DNA of 64,000 nucleotides from Roseibium sp. TrichSKD4 (GTDB taxonomy: Bacteria; Pseudomonadota; Alphaproteobacteria; Rhizobiales; Stappiaceae). Positions 8,005 to 16,190 of this stretch are shown here, in pieces; the first letter of the stretch is position 1; each line of letters starts with the position of its first letter. The notes under the pieces were generated by a model that saw nothing but the letters and a program-made list of their open reading frames with translations, had not been told where the DNA came from and did no database searches. Both the position numbers and the translations under genes were made by a program. The stretch is taken from the NCBI RefSeq assembly GCF_000148725.1, contig NZ_GL476311.1:7501-71500 (forward strand), written 5' to 3'.

Positions 8005-9321
8005 TCAGAATACAGCCTTGAACGCGGTGGTCAGTTTGTCGGTGACCTCGTCTACCTGCGCCTCATTCATGATGAAGGGAGGTGCCAGAAGAACGTGATC
8101 GCCCTGAACACCGTCAATGGTGCCGCCCATGGGATAACAGGCAAGACCGGCTTCAAAAGCCGCCTCTTTCAGCGCCTTGTTGATGCCGCGTTTGGGATCA
8201 AACGGAGCCTTGGTCTCCCGATCTTCGACGATCTCGATCCCCCGAAACAGCCCACGACCCCGAATATCGCCAACATGCGGATGCTGGCCCAGCGCCGCTT
8301 CCAACGAGGAATGAAGCTTGGCACCCATCGGGTTAACCCGCTCAACCAGCCCGCCAGTCAGTTTTTTCAAGACAGCCAGAGAAGCGGCACATGCGGTTGG
8401 GTGACCGATATAGGTATGACCGTGCTGGAAGAAGCCGGACCCATTTTCAATTGCTGCGTAAATCTCAGCTGAACAGAGCATGGCACCAATTGGCTGATAG
8501 CCTGCGCCGAGGCCCTTGGCGATTGCCAGAATATCCGGTGAAACACCATCCTGCTCGCAGGCAAACAAGCTACCGGTCCGCCCCATACCGCACATGACCT
8601 CGTCAAGGATTAGCAAAATGCCGTGTTGATCACAGATCTCGCGGATGCGCTTGAAATAGCCCTCCACCGGTGGGACGGCTCCAGCAGTGGCCCCAACAAC
8701 AGGTTCGGCCACAAAAGCCATCACATTCTCGGCCCCGAGGCGCTGGATTTCCGTTTCCAGCTCGTTGGCAACGCGCTGGCCGTATTCGAATGCCGTCTCG
8801 TCGTCCCTGCGACCACGATATTCATAGCAAGGCGAGATATGAGAAGTTTCGATCATCAACGGCGAAAACGGCTCACGCCGCCACTGATTGCCGCCCGTTG
8901 CCAAGGCGCCCAGTGTGTTGCCATGATAACTTTGGCGCCTTGCAATGACGCGGTGGCGGCTGGTCTCGCCTTTTTCCAGAAAGTACTGGCGCGCCAGTTT
9001 GAGCGCCGCTTCCATAGCCTCCGACCCGCCGGACACAAAATAGACCCGGTCCAGACCCTCAGGAGCATGCTTGATCAAAAGGTCGGCCAATTCCTCAGCC
9101 GGTTCAGAGGTGAAAAAACCCGTATGTGCAAAGGCGATCTGGTCTACCTGGCCCTCGATGGCCGCAATTACGTCCGGATCGCTGTGCCCGAGGCAGGAGA
9201 CGGCGGCACCGCCCGACCCGTCGAAATAGCGTTTGCCGTTCTGGTCGATGACATAACACCCATCACCTTTGGCGGCGACTGGCGGATTGGCTTTGGTATG
9301 GCGGGGAAAAACGTGTGACAT
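8005..9321 (-). CDS. Class III PLP-dependent aminotransferase
   Basis: 438-residue omega-aminotransferase-type enzyme. Visible elements are SGGSEAMEAALKLARQ (phosphate pocket), SYHGNT, the LILDEVMCGMGRTG segment with the PLP-pyridine Asp, and the Schiff-base lysine in AIAKGLGAGYQPIGAM. It moves an amino group from an omega- or beta-amino substrate to a keto acid. Start chosen at ATG 9321 (MSHVFPRH), since the longer reading from 9369 adds residues with no family match; only a weak AGG lies upstream. First gene of a two-gene operon with the BKACE enzyme. Substrate is unknown. Confidence 0.9.
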   Translation of the reverse strand: MSHVFPRHTKANPPVAAKGDGCYVIDQNGKRYFDGSGGAAVSCLGHSDPDVIAAIEGQVDQIAFAHTGFFTSEPAEELADLLIKHAPEGLDRVYFVSGGSEAMEAALKLARQYFLEKGETSRHRVIARRQSYHGNTLGALATGGNQWRREPFSPLMIETSHISPCYEYRGRRDDETAFEYGQRVANELETEIQRLGAENVMAFVAEPVVGATAGAVPPVEGYFKRIREICDQHGILLILDEVMCGMGRTGSLFACEQDGVSPDILAIAKGLGAGYQPIGAMLCSAEIYAAIENGSGFFQHGHTYIGHPTACAASLAVLKKLTGGLVERVNPMGAKLHSSLEAALGQHPHVGDIRGRGLFRGIEIVEDRETKAPFDPKRGINKALKEAAFEAGLACYPMGGTIDGVQGDHVLLAPPFIMNEAQVDEVTDKLTTAFKAVF

Positions 9322-9584
9322 CGTGAGTGCCTGTTGGGCTTTGCCTTTTGGGAGAGTGCTGAGAAGCAAGGAAGATAATTGGCGTAGCCCAAGCCGAATG
9401 CAACCGCCATCTCTTTCCGCAGCGAAATGCTCACAACGTGATCACATTGTGTTAACGGCCGCAACCTTTTGCCCATTGAATGAGCCTACCGGTTAACCCT
9501 GTTTTTCATGAGAATTTTAACGGACATCGCCGACAGTCGGCTTTGGGCAGTTAGCTCTTGGGGGGCCGACCGTAGGGATACATT

Positions 9585-10001
9585 ATGCGCAACCGTTGCG
9601 TCACACTCGCCATTTTGCTTTTGCTGCTTCCGGTTCTGGCCGGATGTGGAACCGTCGCCGGCGTCACCGGTCTGGGTTGGATCACCAACACCAGCAGCAA
9701 GGTGACGTATAACGACACAGCCTGGTGTGTCCCCCGCAAACTCAAGAAGGTGCTGAACCGCGTTGCCAAGCGTTATGGAAAAGTGACCGTTCACTCGACC
9801 AAACGATGGTGGCTGGAAAACTGGTGGAAGGGCGGCGCTTCCGATTCCTACCACCTGAATTGTCAGGCCGTCGATTTTTCAGTCAAAGCAAACCCATCTT
9901 CCGTGATTGCGTTCTTAAAAGCGCAAAAGGAAGTGGGGGGCTATAAATACTATTCGTCTGGATTTTATCACATCGACACGGGCCCACGCCGGACCTGGTA
10001 G
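9585..10001 (+). CDS. Peptidase M15-like lipoprotein (YcbK/D-Ala-D-Ala carboxypeptidase fold)
   Basis: 138-residue protein with a signal peptide ending in the lipobox LAGC (Cys at about residue 21), so it should be a lipoprotein. The mature part carries an M15-type metal site: SYHLNCQAVDFSV (His and Asp ligands) and the closing YHIDTGPRRTW (HxD). Such proteins cut or bind peptidoglycan peptides. A Trp-rich stretch RWWLENWW precedes the metal site. It is a stand-alone gene, divergent from the aminotransferase operon and convergent with the ArsC-like gene, with only a weak TAGGG ribosome site. Confidence 0.82.
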   Translation: MRNRCVTLAILLLLLPVLAGCGTVAGVTGLGWITNTSSKVTYNDTAWCVPRKLKKVLNRVAKRYGKVTVHSTKRWWLENWWKGGASDSYHLNCQAVDFSVKANPSSVIAFLKAQKEVGGYKYYSSGFYHIDTGPRRTW

Positions 10002-10016
10002 TCCGGCATCTGGCGC

Positions 10017-10376
10017 TTACTTCAATTCGCCCATTTCCAGCGCGGTTTCCCACGCAACCGGGTCAAACCCGACGAAGTTTTTGCCTTCAGCCTCGACGAT
10101 CGGTCGTTTGATGGCTGATGGGTTTTCCTGCAGCACTTCTAGCGCACTGGCATTATCGCGAACGCTGTCCTTGATTTCGTCATCCAGCTTGCGCCAAGTG
10201 GTGCCACGCCGATTGACGATTTGCTCCCATCCAAATTCTTCAAGAAATGCGGCCAGCTTGCCCGCATCAACGCCATCTTTCTTGTAATCATGAAATACAT
10301 AGTCAACGCCCGCTTCTTCCAGAAACTTACGGGCTTTTTTGACTGTGTCGCAGTTCTTGATGCCGTAGACCTTCAT
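10017..10376 (-). CDS. ArsC/Spx-fold reductase-like protein (YffB type)
   Basis: 119-residue thioredoxin-fold protein of the ArsC family. The N-terminal redox site is KNCDTVKKARKFL with a single cysteine (C-x3 rather than CxxC), and IKRPIVEAEGKNFVGFD is the characteristic C-terminal segment. This is the YffB-like subgroup thought to act as a glutathione-dependent thiol reductase rather than a true arsenate reductase. Start chosen at ATG 10376, which has a strong AAGGAGG; the frame is open upstream but overlaps the cyclase control region. Divergent from the cyclase gene. Confidence 0.88.
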   Translation of the reverse strand: MKVYGIKNCDTVKKARKFLEEAGVDYVFHDYKKDGVDAGKLAAFLEEFGWEQIVNRRGTTWRKLDDEIKDSVRDNASALEVLQENPSAIKRPIVEAEGKNFVGFDPVAWETALEMGELK

Positions 10377-10512
10377 CACCACCTCCTTGCCATTCTTGCC
10401 GCAGTAATGGACTGCTTCGCCATTTCTGTGCAAGGGATAGACACAGCGCAGCTTTGGAAAACAAGGCGTCTGCTTCACGTTAGGCTGTGTGAACGAACTG
10501 GAGGCGTATTTC

Positions 10513-12279
10513 GTGGACCAAAAGGCTAAGCTGACTGCAAATGCCAAAAGGGCATCGGCAAGTTCCGGGAACTGGCGTCAACGCCTGCGCCTCTGTAGCG
10601 GTTTGGTCCTCTTTGCCTTCTGTTTGACCCACTTTGCAAACCATACGCTCGGCATAATTTCGCTTAGTGCGATGGAGACAGGGGCTGAGTTATATGATGT
10701 GATCTGGAGCAATCCGGTCATGACATGGCTTTTGATCGCAGCGGCCCTTGTTCATGTCGGTTTGAGCCTTTGGCGAACCGCACGCAGGAGGACCCTCAAG
10801 ATCCCGACTTGGGAGTTCGTCCAGCTTGTTCTCGGCCTCTATATTCCGTGGACGCTGATTCCCCATGTCATTGCAACGATGGGGGCATCTCGTCAGTTTG
10901 GTGTGGACGTTGATTATCCTTTAATCCTTTCCCTTCTCTGGACGGATGGCGCTTTAACGCAATCCCTGCTGTTACTTGTTGTTTGGGTTCACTCGATTAT
11001 CGGTCTGCATTTCTGGCTTCGCCTTTATCCTTGGTATGCGAGAGCCTTACCCGGCCTCGCCGTTCTCTCAGTCGCCTTTCCGATTGCCGCCCTTTGGGGT
11101 TGGATTGAAGGCGCCCGTCGGCAAGCACTGACGGCCTATTATCAGCCCGACATTAGCCAATCCCAGATTGATTGGGTTTATGTGCAGACAGACCAGATCC
11201 GGGCCATTGTGTTCGGTCTGATCCTGCTCAGCTTGCTTGTAATTGTGTTTCGTGCGGCAACGCGGCGTTTCCGACAAACAATCACGGTGCACTATCCCGG
11301 TGGGCTGAAAGTTCGGGCAAATCCCGGCGCGTCTTTGCTAGAAATCAGCCGGATGAACGACATCCCGCACACAGCTGTGTGCGGTGGCCGTGCGCGGTGT
11401 TCCACCTGCCGGGTCAAGATTCTTGACAGCGCAGAACCATTGCCTGCACCTGAAAAGGCCGAAGCTGCCGTACTCAAACGCCTTGAAGCTGATGAAACAG
11501 TGCGTCTTGCCTGCCAGGTTCGCCCAACCGCCAATATAAGCATTCAACCGCTTGTTCCGGTGCGAAAAGCTGCGCTTGGCGCACCGCAGTCAGCCGACTC
11601 ATACTATTGGGGTGTCGAAAAGCAGGTTGCGATCATGTTCATCGATCTGCGCAACTTCACAGGCCTGACAGAGCAAAACCTGTCTTACGACGTGGTTTTC
11701 ATGCTGAACCGATATCTCGACACCGTCTCAGAGGCGATCCGGAAAAAGGGAGGCTATGTCGACAAGTTCATCGGAGACGGCATCATGGCGATCTTTGGTA
11801 TGGACACGACGTTTGAAGAAGCCTGCCGACAAGCGCTGGAGGCCTGCCCTGATATTGCGGTTGCCATGGAGAATTTGAACGAAGATCGCGGCCCGCAATT
11901 TGTTGACCCTTTGCGCATCGGGATTGGCCTTCACGGTGGGTCGGCCATTTTGGGGCGGATTGGATCGGCTGGTGACAGCTCCTCGCGTGCTCCAATTACA
12001 GCGCTGGGTGATGTGGTGAACACCGCCAGCCGTCTGGAAAGCGAAAACAAGGCGCTCGGAAGTGTTTTGACCGTCTCCTCTACAGTCCTTACATCGGCCG
12101 GGGTTGAAATTGCCGATGCGACACCATCTGAAATCCTGTTGCGCGGAAAACGTGAAGCCTTACAAGTGTTTGCCGTGACAGACATGGGCGATCTGGCGAA
12201 GGCACTGACCGCCCCCCTGTCCGCACCGCACAGTTTGGACAGGAGACAGGATATTGGCGCCCACGCCCCTCACAGCTAA
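10513..12279 (+). CDS. Six-helix haem-type membrane anchor / 2Fe-2S ferredoxin / class III adenylate cyclase fusion
   Basis: 588-residue fusion predicted to make cAMP under redox control. Residues 25-250 hold about six membrane helices with His residues at 40, 44, 81, 118, 160 and 166, resembling the diheme succinate dehydrogenase-type anchor of the Sinorhizobium meliloti cyclase CyaC. Residues 255-345 are a plant-type ferredoxin with Cys 290, 296, 299 and 334. Residues 365-570 are a class III cyclase with metal Asp 378 and 422, and the LGDVVNTASRLE motif giving the catalytic Asn and Arg. GTG 10513 is chosen over GTG 10489 because GGAGG lies 8 bases ahead. Its end overlaps the next gene by 26 bases. 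Confidence 0.88.
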   Translation: MDQKAKLTANAKRASASSGNWRQRLRLCSGLVLFAFCLTHFANHTLGIISLSAMETGAELYDVIWSNPVMTWLLIAAALVHVGLSLWRTARRRTLKIPTWEFVQLVLGLYIPWTLIPHVIATMGASRQFGVDVDYPLILSLLWTDGALTQSLLLLVVWVHSIIGLHFWLRLYPWYARALPGLAVLSVAFPIAALWGWIEGARRQALTAYYQPDISQSQIDWVYVQTDQIRAIVFGLILLSLLVIVFRAATRRFRQTITVHYPGGLKVRANPGASLLEISRMNDIPHTAVCGGRARCSTCRVKILDSAEPLPAPEKAEAAVLKRLEADETVRLACQVRPTANISIQPLVPVRKAALGAPQSADSYYWGVEKQVAIMFIDLRNFTGLTEQNLSYDVVFMLNRYLDTVSEAIRKKGGYVDKFIGDGIMAIFGMDTTFEEACRQALEACPDIAVAMENLNEDRGPQFVDPLRIGIGLHGGSAILGRIGSAGDSSSRAPITALGDVVNTASRLESENKALGSVLTVSSTVLTSAGVEIADATPSEILLRGKREALQVFAVTDMGDLAKALTAPLSAPHSLDRRQDIGAHAPHS

Positions 12280-13414
12280 GCAAATGTTGGAAAAACTGGT
12301 CAGCTTTCCAACTGTTTCGGACCAGACAAACCTGCCTCTCATTGAGTTTGTTGAAGCCTATTTGCAAAGTTACGGCGTTTCTTCGGTCAAGACCTTCAAC
12401 GCGGAAGGCAATAAGGCCTCACTTCACGCTGTTGTTGGACCTGATGTCAACGGCAGTGTTGTGCTGTCGGCCCATACGGATGTTGTCCCGGTGGACGGGC
12501 AGAACTGGACAAGTGACCCATTCACGCTGACCGAGCGCGATGGAAAACTCTATGGACGTGGCACTGCAGACATGAAGGGATTTGCCGCGTGTGCGCTGGC
12601 GCATGTCCCGAAATTTCTGGGTGCGGAGCTGTCTCGCCCTATTCATATCGCGCTGTCTTATGACGAAGAAGTCGGGTGTTTTGGCGCTCCGCCGATGATT
12701 GACCGCATGCTGGCGGAAGGCCCCACACCGTCTGCTGTGATTGTTGGGGAACCAACCCTGATGAAAGTGGTCACCGGCCACAAGGGGATCATGGTGTTCA
12801 AAACAACCTTCACCGGCCACCCTGTCCACGCCAGCCAGCTTGACCGCGGCGTTTCAGCCATTTCAGCAGCAGCACAACTGATCAACTGGTTGGATGAACG
12901 AACTGCGGAAAACAAGGCGAACGCAGACCCTGACTGCCTGTTTGACCCTCCCTACACCACCCTCCACAGCGGTGTGATCAAAGGTGGAACCGCCCATAAC
13001 ATAACGGCTCAGACTTGCGAGCTGACCTCTGATATTCGGTTTCTACCGCATGAGGAGGCTGACTTCTGGGAAACCGCATTCCGGGATTTTGCAGCAACAG
13101 AAATCCTGCCGAAAATGAAGGCAATTCATCCAGACTGCGACATCAAGATAGAGCGTTTGGCGTCGGTTCCCGGTCTTGATCGGGAAGAGGATGGGGTGGC
13201 TGAGGCATTGGCGCGACGGCTGACTGGAGACAACGCCGAAACAGTGGTCGTTTATGCAACCGAAGGCGGCCAGTTTCAGGAGCGAAATCTGTCAACCATC
13301 GTGTGCGGACCGGGATCAATCGATCAGGCACACCAGCCCAATGAATTTATTGAATCCACTCAACTCCTTAAGTGCGCTACGTTTTTGGACCGCTTGATAG
13401 AAAACCTGAAATAA
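12254..13414 (+). CDS. argE: Acetylornithine deacetylase / M20 family peptidase
   Basis: 386-residue M20 metallohydrolase of the ArgE type, removing the acetyl group from N-acetylornithine or a related acyl-amino acid. Metal and catalytic residues are visible: SAHTDVVPVDG (His), GRGTADMKG (bridging Asp), SYDEEVGCFG (Glu pair), GHPVHAS (His) and AHQPNEF near the end (His). TTG 12254 is taken as the start because AGGAG lies about 8 bases upstream inside the cyclase gene; the next ATG at 12284 would cut into the fold. It overlaps the cyclase stop by 26 bases and precedes a peptide ABC transporter, so peptide or acyl-amino acid use is also possible. Confidence 0.87.
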   Translation: MAPTPLTAKQMLEKLVSFPTVSDQTNLPLIEFVEAYLQSYGVSSVKTFNAEGNKASLHAVVGPDVNGSVVLSAHTDVVPVDGQNWTSDPFTLTERDGKLYGRGTADMKGFAACALAHVPKFLGAELSRPIHIALSYDEEVGCFGAPPMIDRMLAEGPTPSAVIVGEPTLMKVVTGHKGIMVFKTTFTGHPVHASQLDRGVSAISAAAQLINWLDERTAENKANADPDCLFDPPYTTLHSGVIKGGTAHNITAQTCELTSDIRFLPHEEADFWETAFRDFAATEILPKMKAIHPDCDIKIERLASVPGLDREEDGVAEALARRLTGDNAETVVVYATEGGQFQERNLSTIVCGPGSIDQAHQPNEFIESTQLLKCATFLDRLIENLK

Positions 13415-13469
13415 GACCATTCCAAAACCAATTGGAAGCATGTTTACTGCCTGACATTGCAAACGAGTT

Positions 13470-13488
13470 CCCGCTTCCGCAAAGCGGG
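13470..13488 (+). other. GC-rich hairpin upstream of the ABC operon
   Basis: Inverted repeat with arms CCCGCTT (13470-13476) and AAGCGGG (13482-13488), loop CCGCA, in the 142-base gap after argE. Without a following run of T it is not a convincing terminator. It could separate argE from the ABC operon or act in the leader. Confidence 0.4.
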
Positions 13489-13556
13489 TTCAATACAAGA
13501 AGACGCGCTCTTGCGGACACAGATAAAGGCGCGCTTAGGGAAATTGAGAGGGGAAT

Positions 13557-15140
13557 ATGATCAAAAAATCACTGGCTGTTACAGCCCTGTTTCTTGGTTG
13601 TGTGGGAGCAACCACAGCAGGTGCAGAAACGCTTAAATTCGCGTTTCAGGGCACACTGAACCAACTTGATCCATACAGCCTGAACGAGACCTTCACGCTT
13701 GGCGCTCTCAGCAATGCGTATGAAGGCCTCACCCGCCGCGACGAAAATCTGCAGATTCAGCCGGGCCTTGCCGAGCGCTGGGAAGTTGTTGAACCAAATC
13801 GTTGGCGCTTTCATCTGCGCAAAGGCGTCAAGTTCCACAATGGCAACGACTTTACAGCCGAAGATGTGGCGTTTTCCGCTGACCGCGTGCGGGCCGAAGG
13901 CTCTGACCTTGGAACACGCATCAACAAGGATGTGAAGGTCGAGATTGTTGACGACCACACTGTTGACTTCGTGTTGCCCGGTCCGAACCCGATCCTGCAC
14001 TATGAGTGGGACACGTGGTACATCATGGACAAGGAGTGGACCGAGGCCAACAACGCCGTGAAGGTGACGTCTGCGTCTGACACCACCCCGAATCACGCTG
14101 CCCTGAACGCCAATGGCACAGGCCCGTTCAAGATCGCCAGCCATGAGCCGGGCGTCAAAACCGTTTACGAGAAGAACGACGGCTGGTGGGATACTCCAAG
14201 CCACAATCTGACCAAGGTTGAGTTCACTCCAATCGGCTCTGACGCAACCCGCGTTGCAGCGCTTTTGTCCGGCGAACTGGACATGGTGTATCCGATCCCC
14301 GTTCAGGACGTAAAACGCGTTGACGGCAATGCAGGAACCAAGGCCCTCACGGGTCCGGAACTGCGGACCATCTTCCTTGGCATGGATCAGATGCGCGACG
14401 AGCTGCTTTACTCTGATGTAAAGGGCAAGAACCCGTTCAAGGACGCCCGTGTCCGGAAGGCTTTCTATCAGGCCATCGACATTGAAGGCATCAAGCGGAA
14501 GGTTATGCGGGATCTTTCCACCCCGTCTGCGATCATGATTTCGCCGTTCCTGTTCTCCAAATCGGACGAGTTCGAGCGGTATCCATATGATCCGGAAGCT
14601 GCAAAGGCTCTTCTTGCCGAAGCTGGTTATGCAGACGGCTTCACCGTTTCCATGGACTGCCCGAATGATCGGTATGTCAATGACGAGCCGATCTGTCAGG
14701 CCGTTGCTGCGATGCTTGCCCGCATCGGTGTCAAGGTCGACCTGATTGCCCAGCCAAAAGCGAAATACTTCGCCAAGGTTCTGGCCTCTGGTGGTTATGA
14801 TACGTCCTTCTACCTGCTTGGCTGGACCCCGGGGTCCTTCGACAGCTGGAACATTCTGGAAAACCTGATCCAGTGCCGTGATGAAGCTGGTGCGGGCGGT
14901 GCCTTCAACCTTGGAGGCTACTGCAACAAGGAAGTTGACGCCCTGAAGGACCAGATTCTGGTCGAGAACGATCCGGAAAAGCGCGACGACCTGATCGCTC
15001 AAGCCTACAAGATCGTTCATGACGAAGCCGGTTACATCCCGCTTCACCAACAAGGCCTTGCCTGGGGCGTTGCCGACGGTGTTGAGCTTGCTCAGCGCGC
15101 CGACAATCAGTTCCAGTTCCGCTTTGTAACCAAAAACTGA
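13557..15140 (+). CDS. Peptide/nickel-type ABC transporter periplasmic binding protein
   Basis: 527-residue SBP family 5 protein. A signal peptide (MIKKSLAVTALFLGCVGATT then AGAET) directs it to the periplasm. Domain features include the opening LNQLDPYSLNETFTLGALSN, NRWRFHLRKGVKFHNG and ARVRKAFYQAIDIEGI, all typical of oligopeptide/dipeptide-binding proteins. The ATG at 13557 has GAGGGGAAT just upstream. It is the first gene of an operon with two permeases and a fused double ATPase, and is separated from them by a terminator-like hairpin. Ligand is unknown; peptide import is most likely. Confidence 0.92.
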   Translation: MIKKSLAVTALFLGCVGATTAGAETLKFAFQGTLNQLDPYSLNETFTLGALSNAYEGLTRRDENLQIQPGLAERWEVVEPNRWRFHLRKGVKFHNGNDFTAEDVAFSADRVRAEGSDLGTRINKDVKVEIVDDHTVDFVLPGPNPILHYEWDTWYIMDKEWTEANNAVKVTSASDTTPNHAALNANGTGPFKIASHEPGVKTVYEKNDGWWDTPSHNLTKVEFTPIGSDATRVAALLSGELDMVYPIPVQDVKRVDGNAGTKALTGPELRTIFLGMDQMRDELLYSDVKGKNPFKDARVRKAFYQAIDIEGIKRKVMRDLSTPSAIMISPFLFSKSDEFERYPYDPEAAKALLAEAGYADGFTVSMDCPNDRYVNDEPICQAVAAMLARIGVKVDLIAQPKAKYFAKVLASGGYDTSFYLLGWTPGSFDSWNILENLIQCRDEAGAGGAFNLGGYCNKEVDALKDQILVENDPEKRDDLIAQAYKIVHDEAGYIPLHQQGLAWGVADGVELAQRADNQFQFRFVTKN

Positions 15141-15155
15141 TCCCATAAATCCAGC

Positions 15156-15190
15156 AGGTGTCCGAGACCATCGGGCACCTCCTTTTTAAT
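15156..15190 (+). terminator. Terminator-like hairpin after the binding-protein gene
   Basis: Arms AGGTGTCCGA (15156-15165) and TCGGGCACCT (15171-15180) pair with one G-T, followed by CCTTTTTAAT. It sits between the binding-protein gene and the first permease, 16 bases before the permease start, and would lower downstream transcription. Confidence 0.75.
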
Positions 15191-15205
15191 TATAAAAGAG
15201 CCGAT

Positions 15206-16180
15206 ATGATTGGTTTCGCAATACGTCGCCTTGTTCAGGCGGTTATTGTCATGCTCGTGGTGGCCCTTCTGGCCTTTACCCTTTTCCGTTTTGTCGGGGA
15301 TCCGGTCAACCAGATGGTTGGTATCGAGACATCTCTTGAAGAACGAGAAGCCTTGCGCGAGCGTCTGGGCCTCAATGACCCGATCCCTGTGCAATTTGCC
15401 CGCTTTATCCAGAATGCGGCCCAGTTCGACTTCGGAACCTCCTATCAGTTCCGGCAACCGGTTTCCGACCTCTTCTTGAAGCGGATCCCGGCGACACTCG
15501 AGCTCAGTTTCATGTCGGCTTTGTTTGCGCTCGTGGTCGGTATCCCCATGGGGATTTACGCTGGTCTCAATCGAGAATCGTGGGTTTCGAAGCTGTTTTT
15601 GTCCGTTTCCCTTGTCGGAATATCCCTACCCACTTTCTTTATCGGAATTTTGCTGATCTTCCTGTTCTCGGTGACCTTGCAATGGCTGCCAAGTTTCGGC
15701 CGCGGTGAAGTGGTTCAGGTTGGCTCATGGTGGACGACCGGCCTTTTAACCGTATCCGGTCTCAAGGCACTTGTATTGCCGTCGATCACACTCGGGCTTT
15801 ACCAGATGACGCTGATCATGCGCCTGATCCGCGCTGAGATGCTGGAAGTAATTCGGACCGACTACATCAAATTTGCCCGCGCACGTGGTTTGCCGGATCG
15901 TCTGGTTCACTTCCGTCATGCACTTAAGAACACACTTGTTCCGGTGATCACCATCACAGGCCTTCAGCTTGGCTCCATCATTGCTTTTGCCACGATCACG
16001 GAAACTGTCTTTCAGTGGCCGGGTATGGGTCTGATGTTCCTGCAGGCGGTCCAAAACGTCGATATCCCGATCATGTCAGCCTACTTGCTGCTGACCGCGT
16101 TCCTGTTCGTCAGCATCAACTTCATCGTCGACATACTCTACTACCTGATTGACCCGCGGCTTCGCGTGGAACGAGCCTGA
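15206..16180 (+). CDS. Peptide ABC transporter permease (DppB/OppB type)
   Basis: 324-residue permease with an N-terminal helix (FAIRRLVQAVIVMLVVALLA), further helices, and the cytoplasmic coupling segment EVIRTDYIKFARARGLPDR that docks on the ATPase. This is the EAA-type loop of DppB/OppB permeases. Start chosen at ATG 15206, which has AAGAG upstream. The second permease follows 10 bases later. Confidence 0.92.
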   Translation: MIGFAIRRLVQAVIVMLVVALLAFTLFRFVGDPVNQMVGIETSLEEREALRERLGLNDPIPVQFARFIQNAAQFDFGTSYQFRQPVSDLFLKRIPATLELSFMSALFALVVGIPMGIYAGLNRESWVSKLFLSVSLVGISLPTFFIGILLIFLFSVTLQWLPSFGRGEVVQVGSWWTTGLLTVSGLKALVLPSITLGLYQMTLIMRLIRAEMLEVIRTDYIKFARARGLPDRLVHFRHALKNTLVPVITITGLQLGSIIAFATITETVFQWPGMGLMFLQAVQNVDIPIMSAYLLLTAFLFVSINFIVDILYYLIDPRLRVERA

Positions 16181-16190
16181 GGATACCGAT

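Noticed and set aside
13569-15146. 525-codon open frame antisense to the peptide-binding protein gene
   Set aside because: It mirrors the real gene exactly, has no family features, and the sense protein is clearly SBP family 5.
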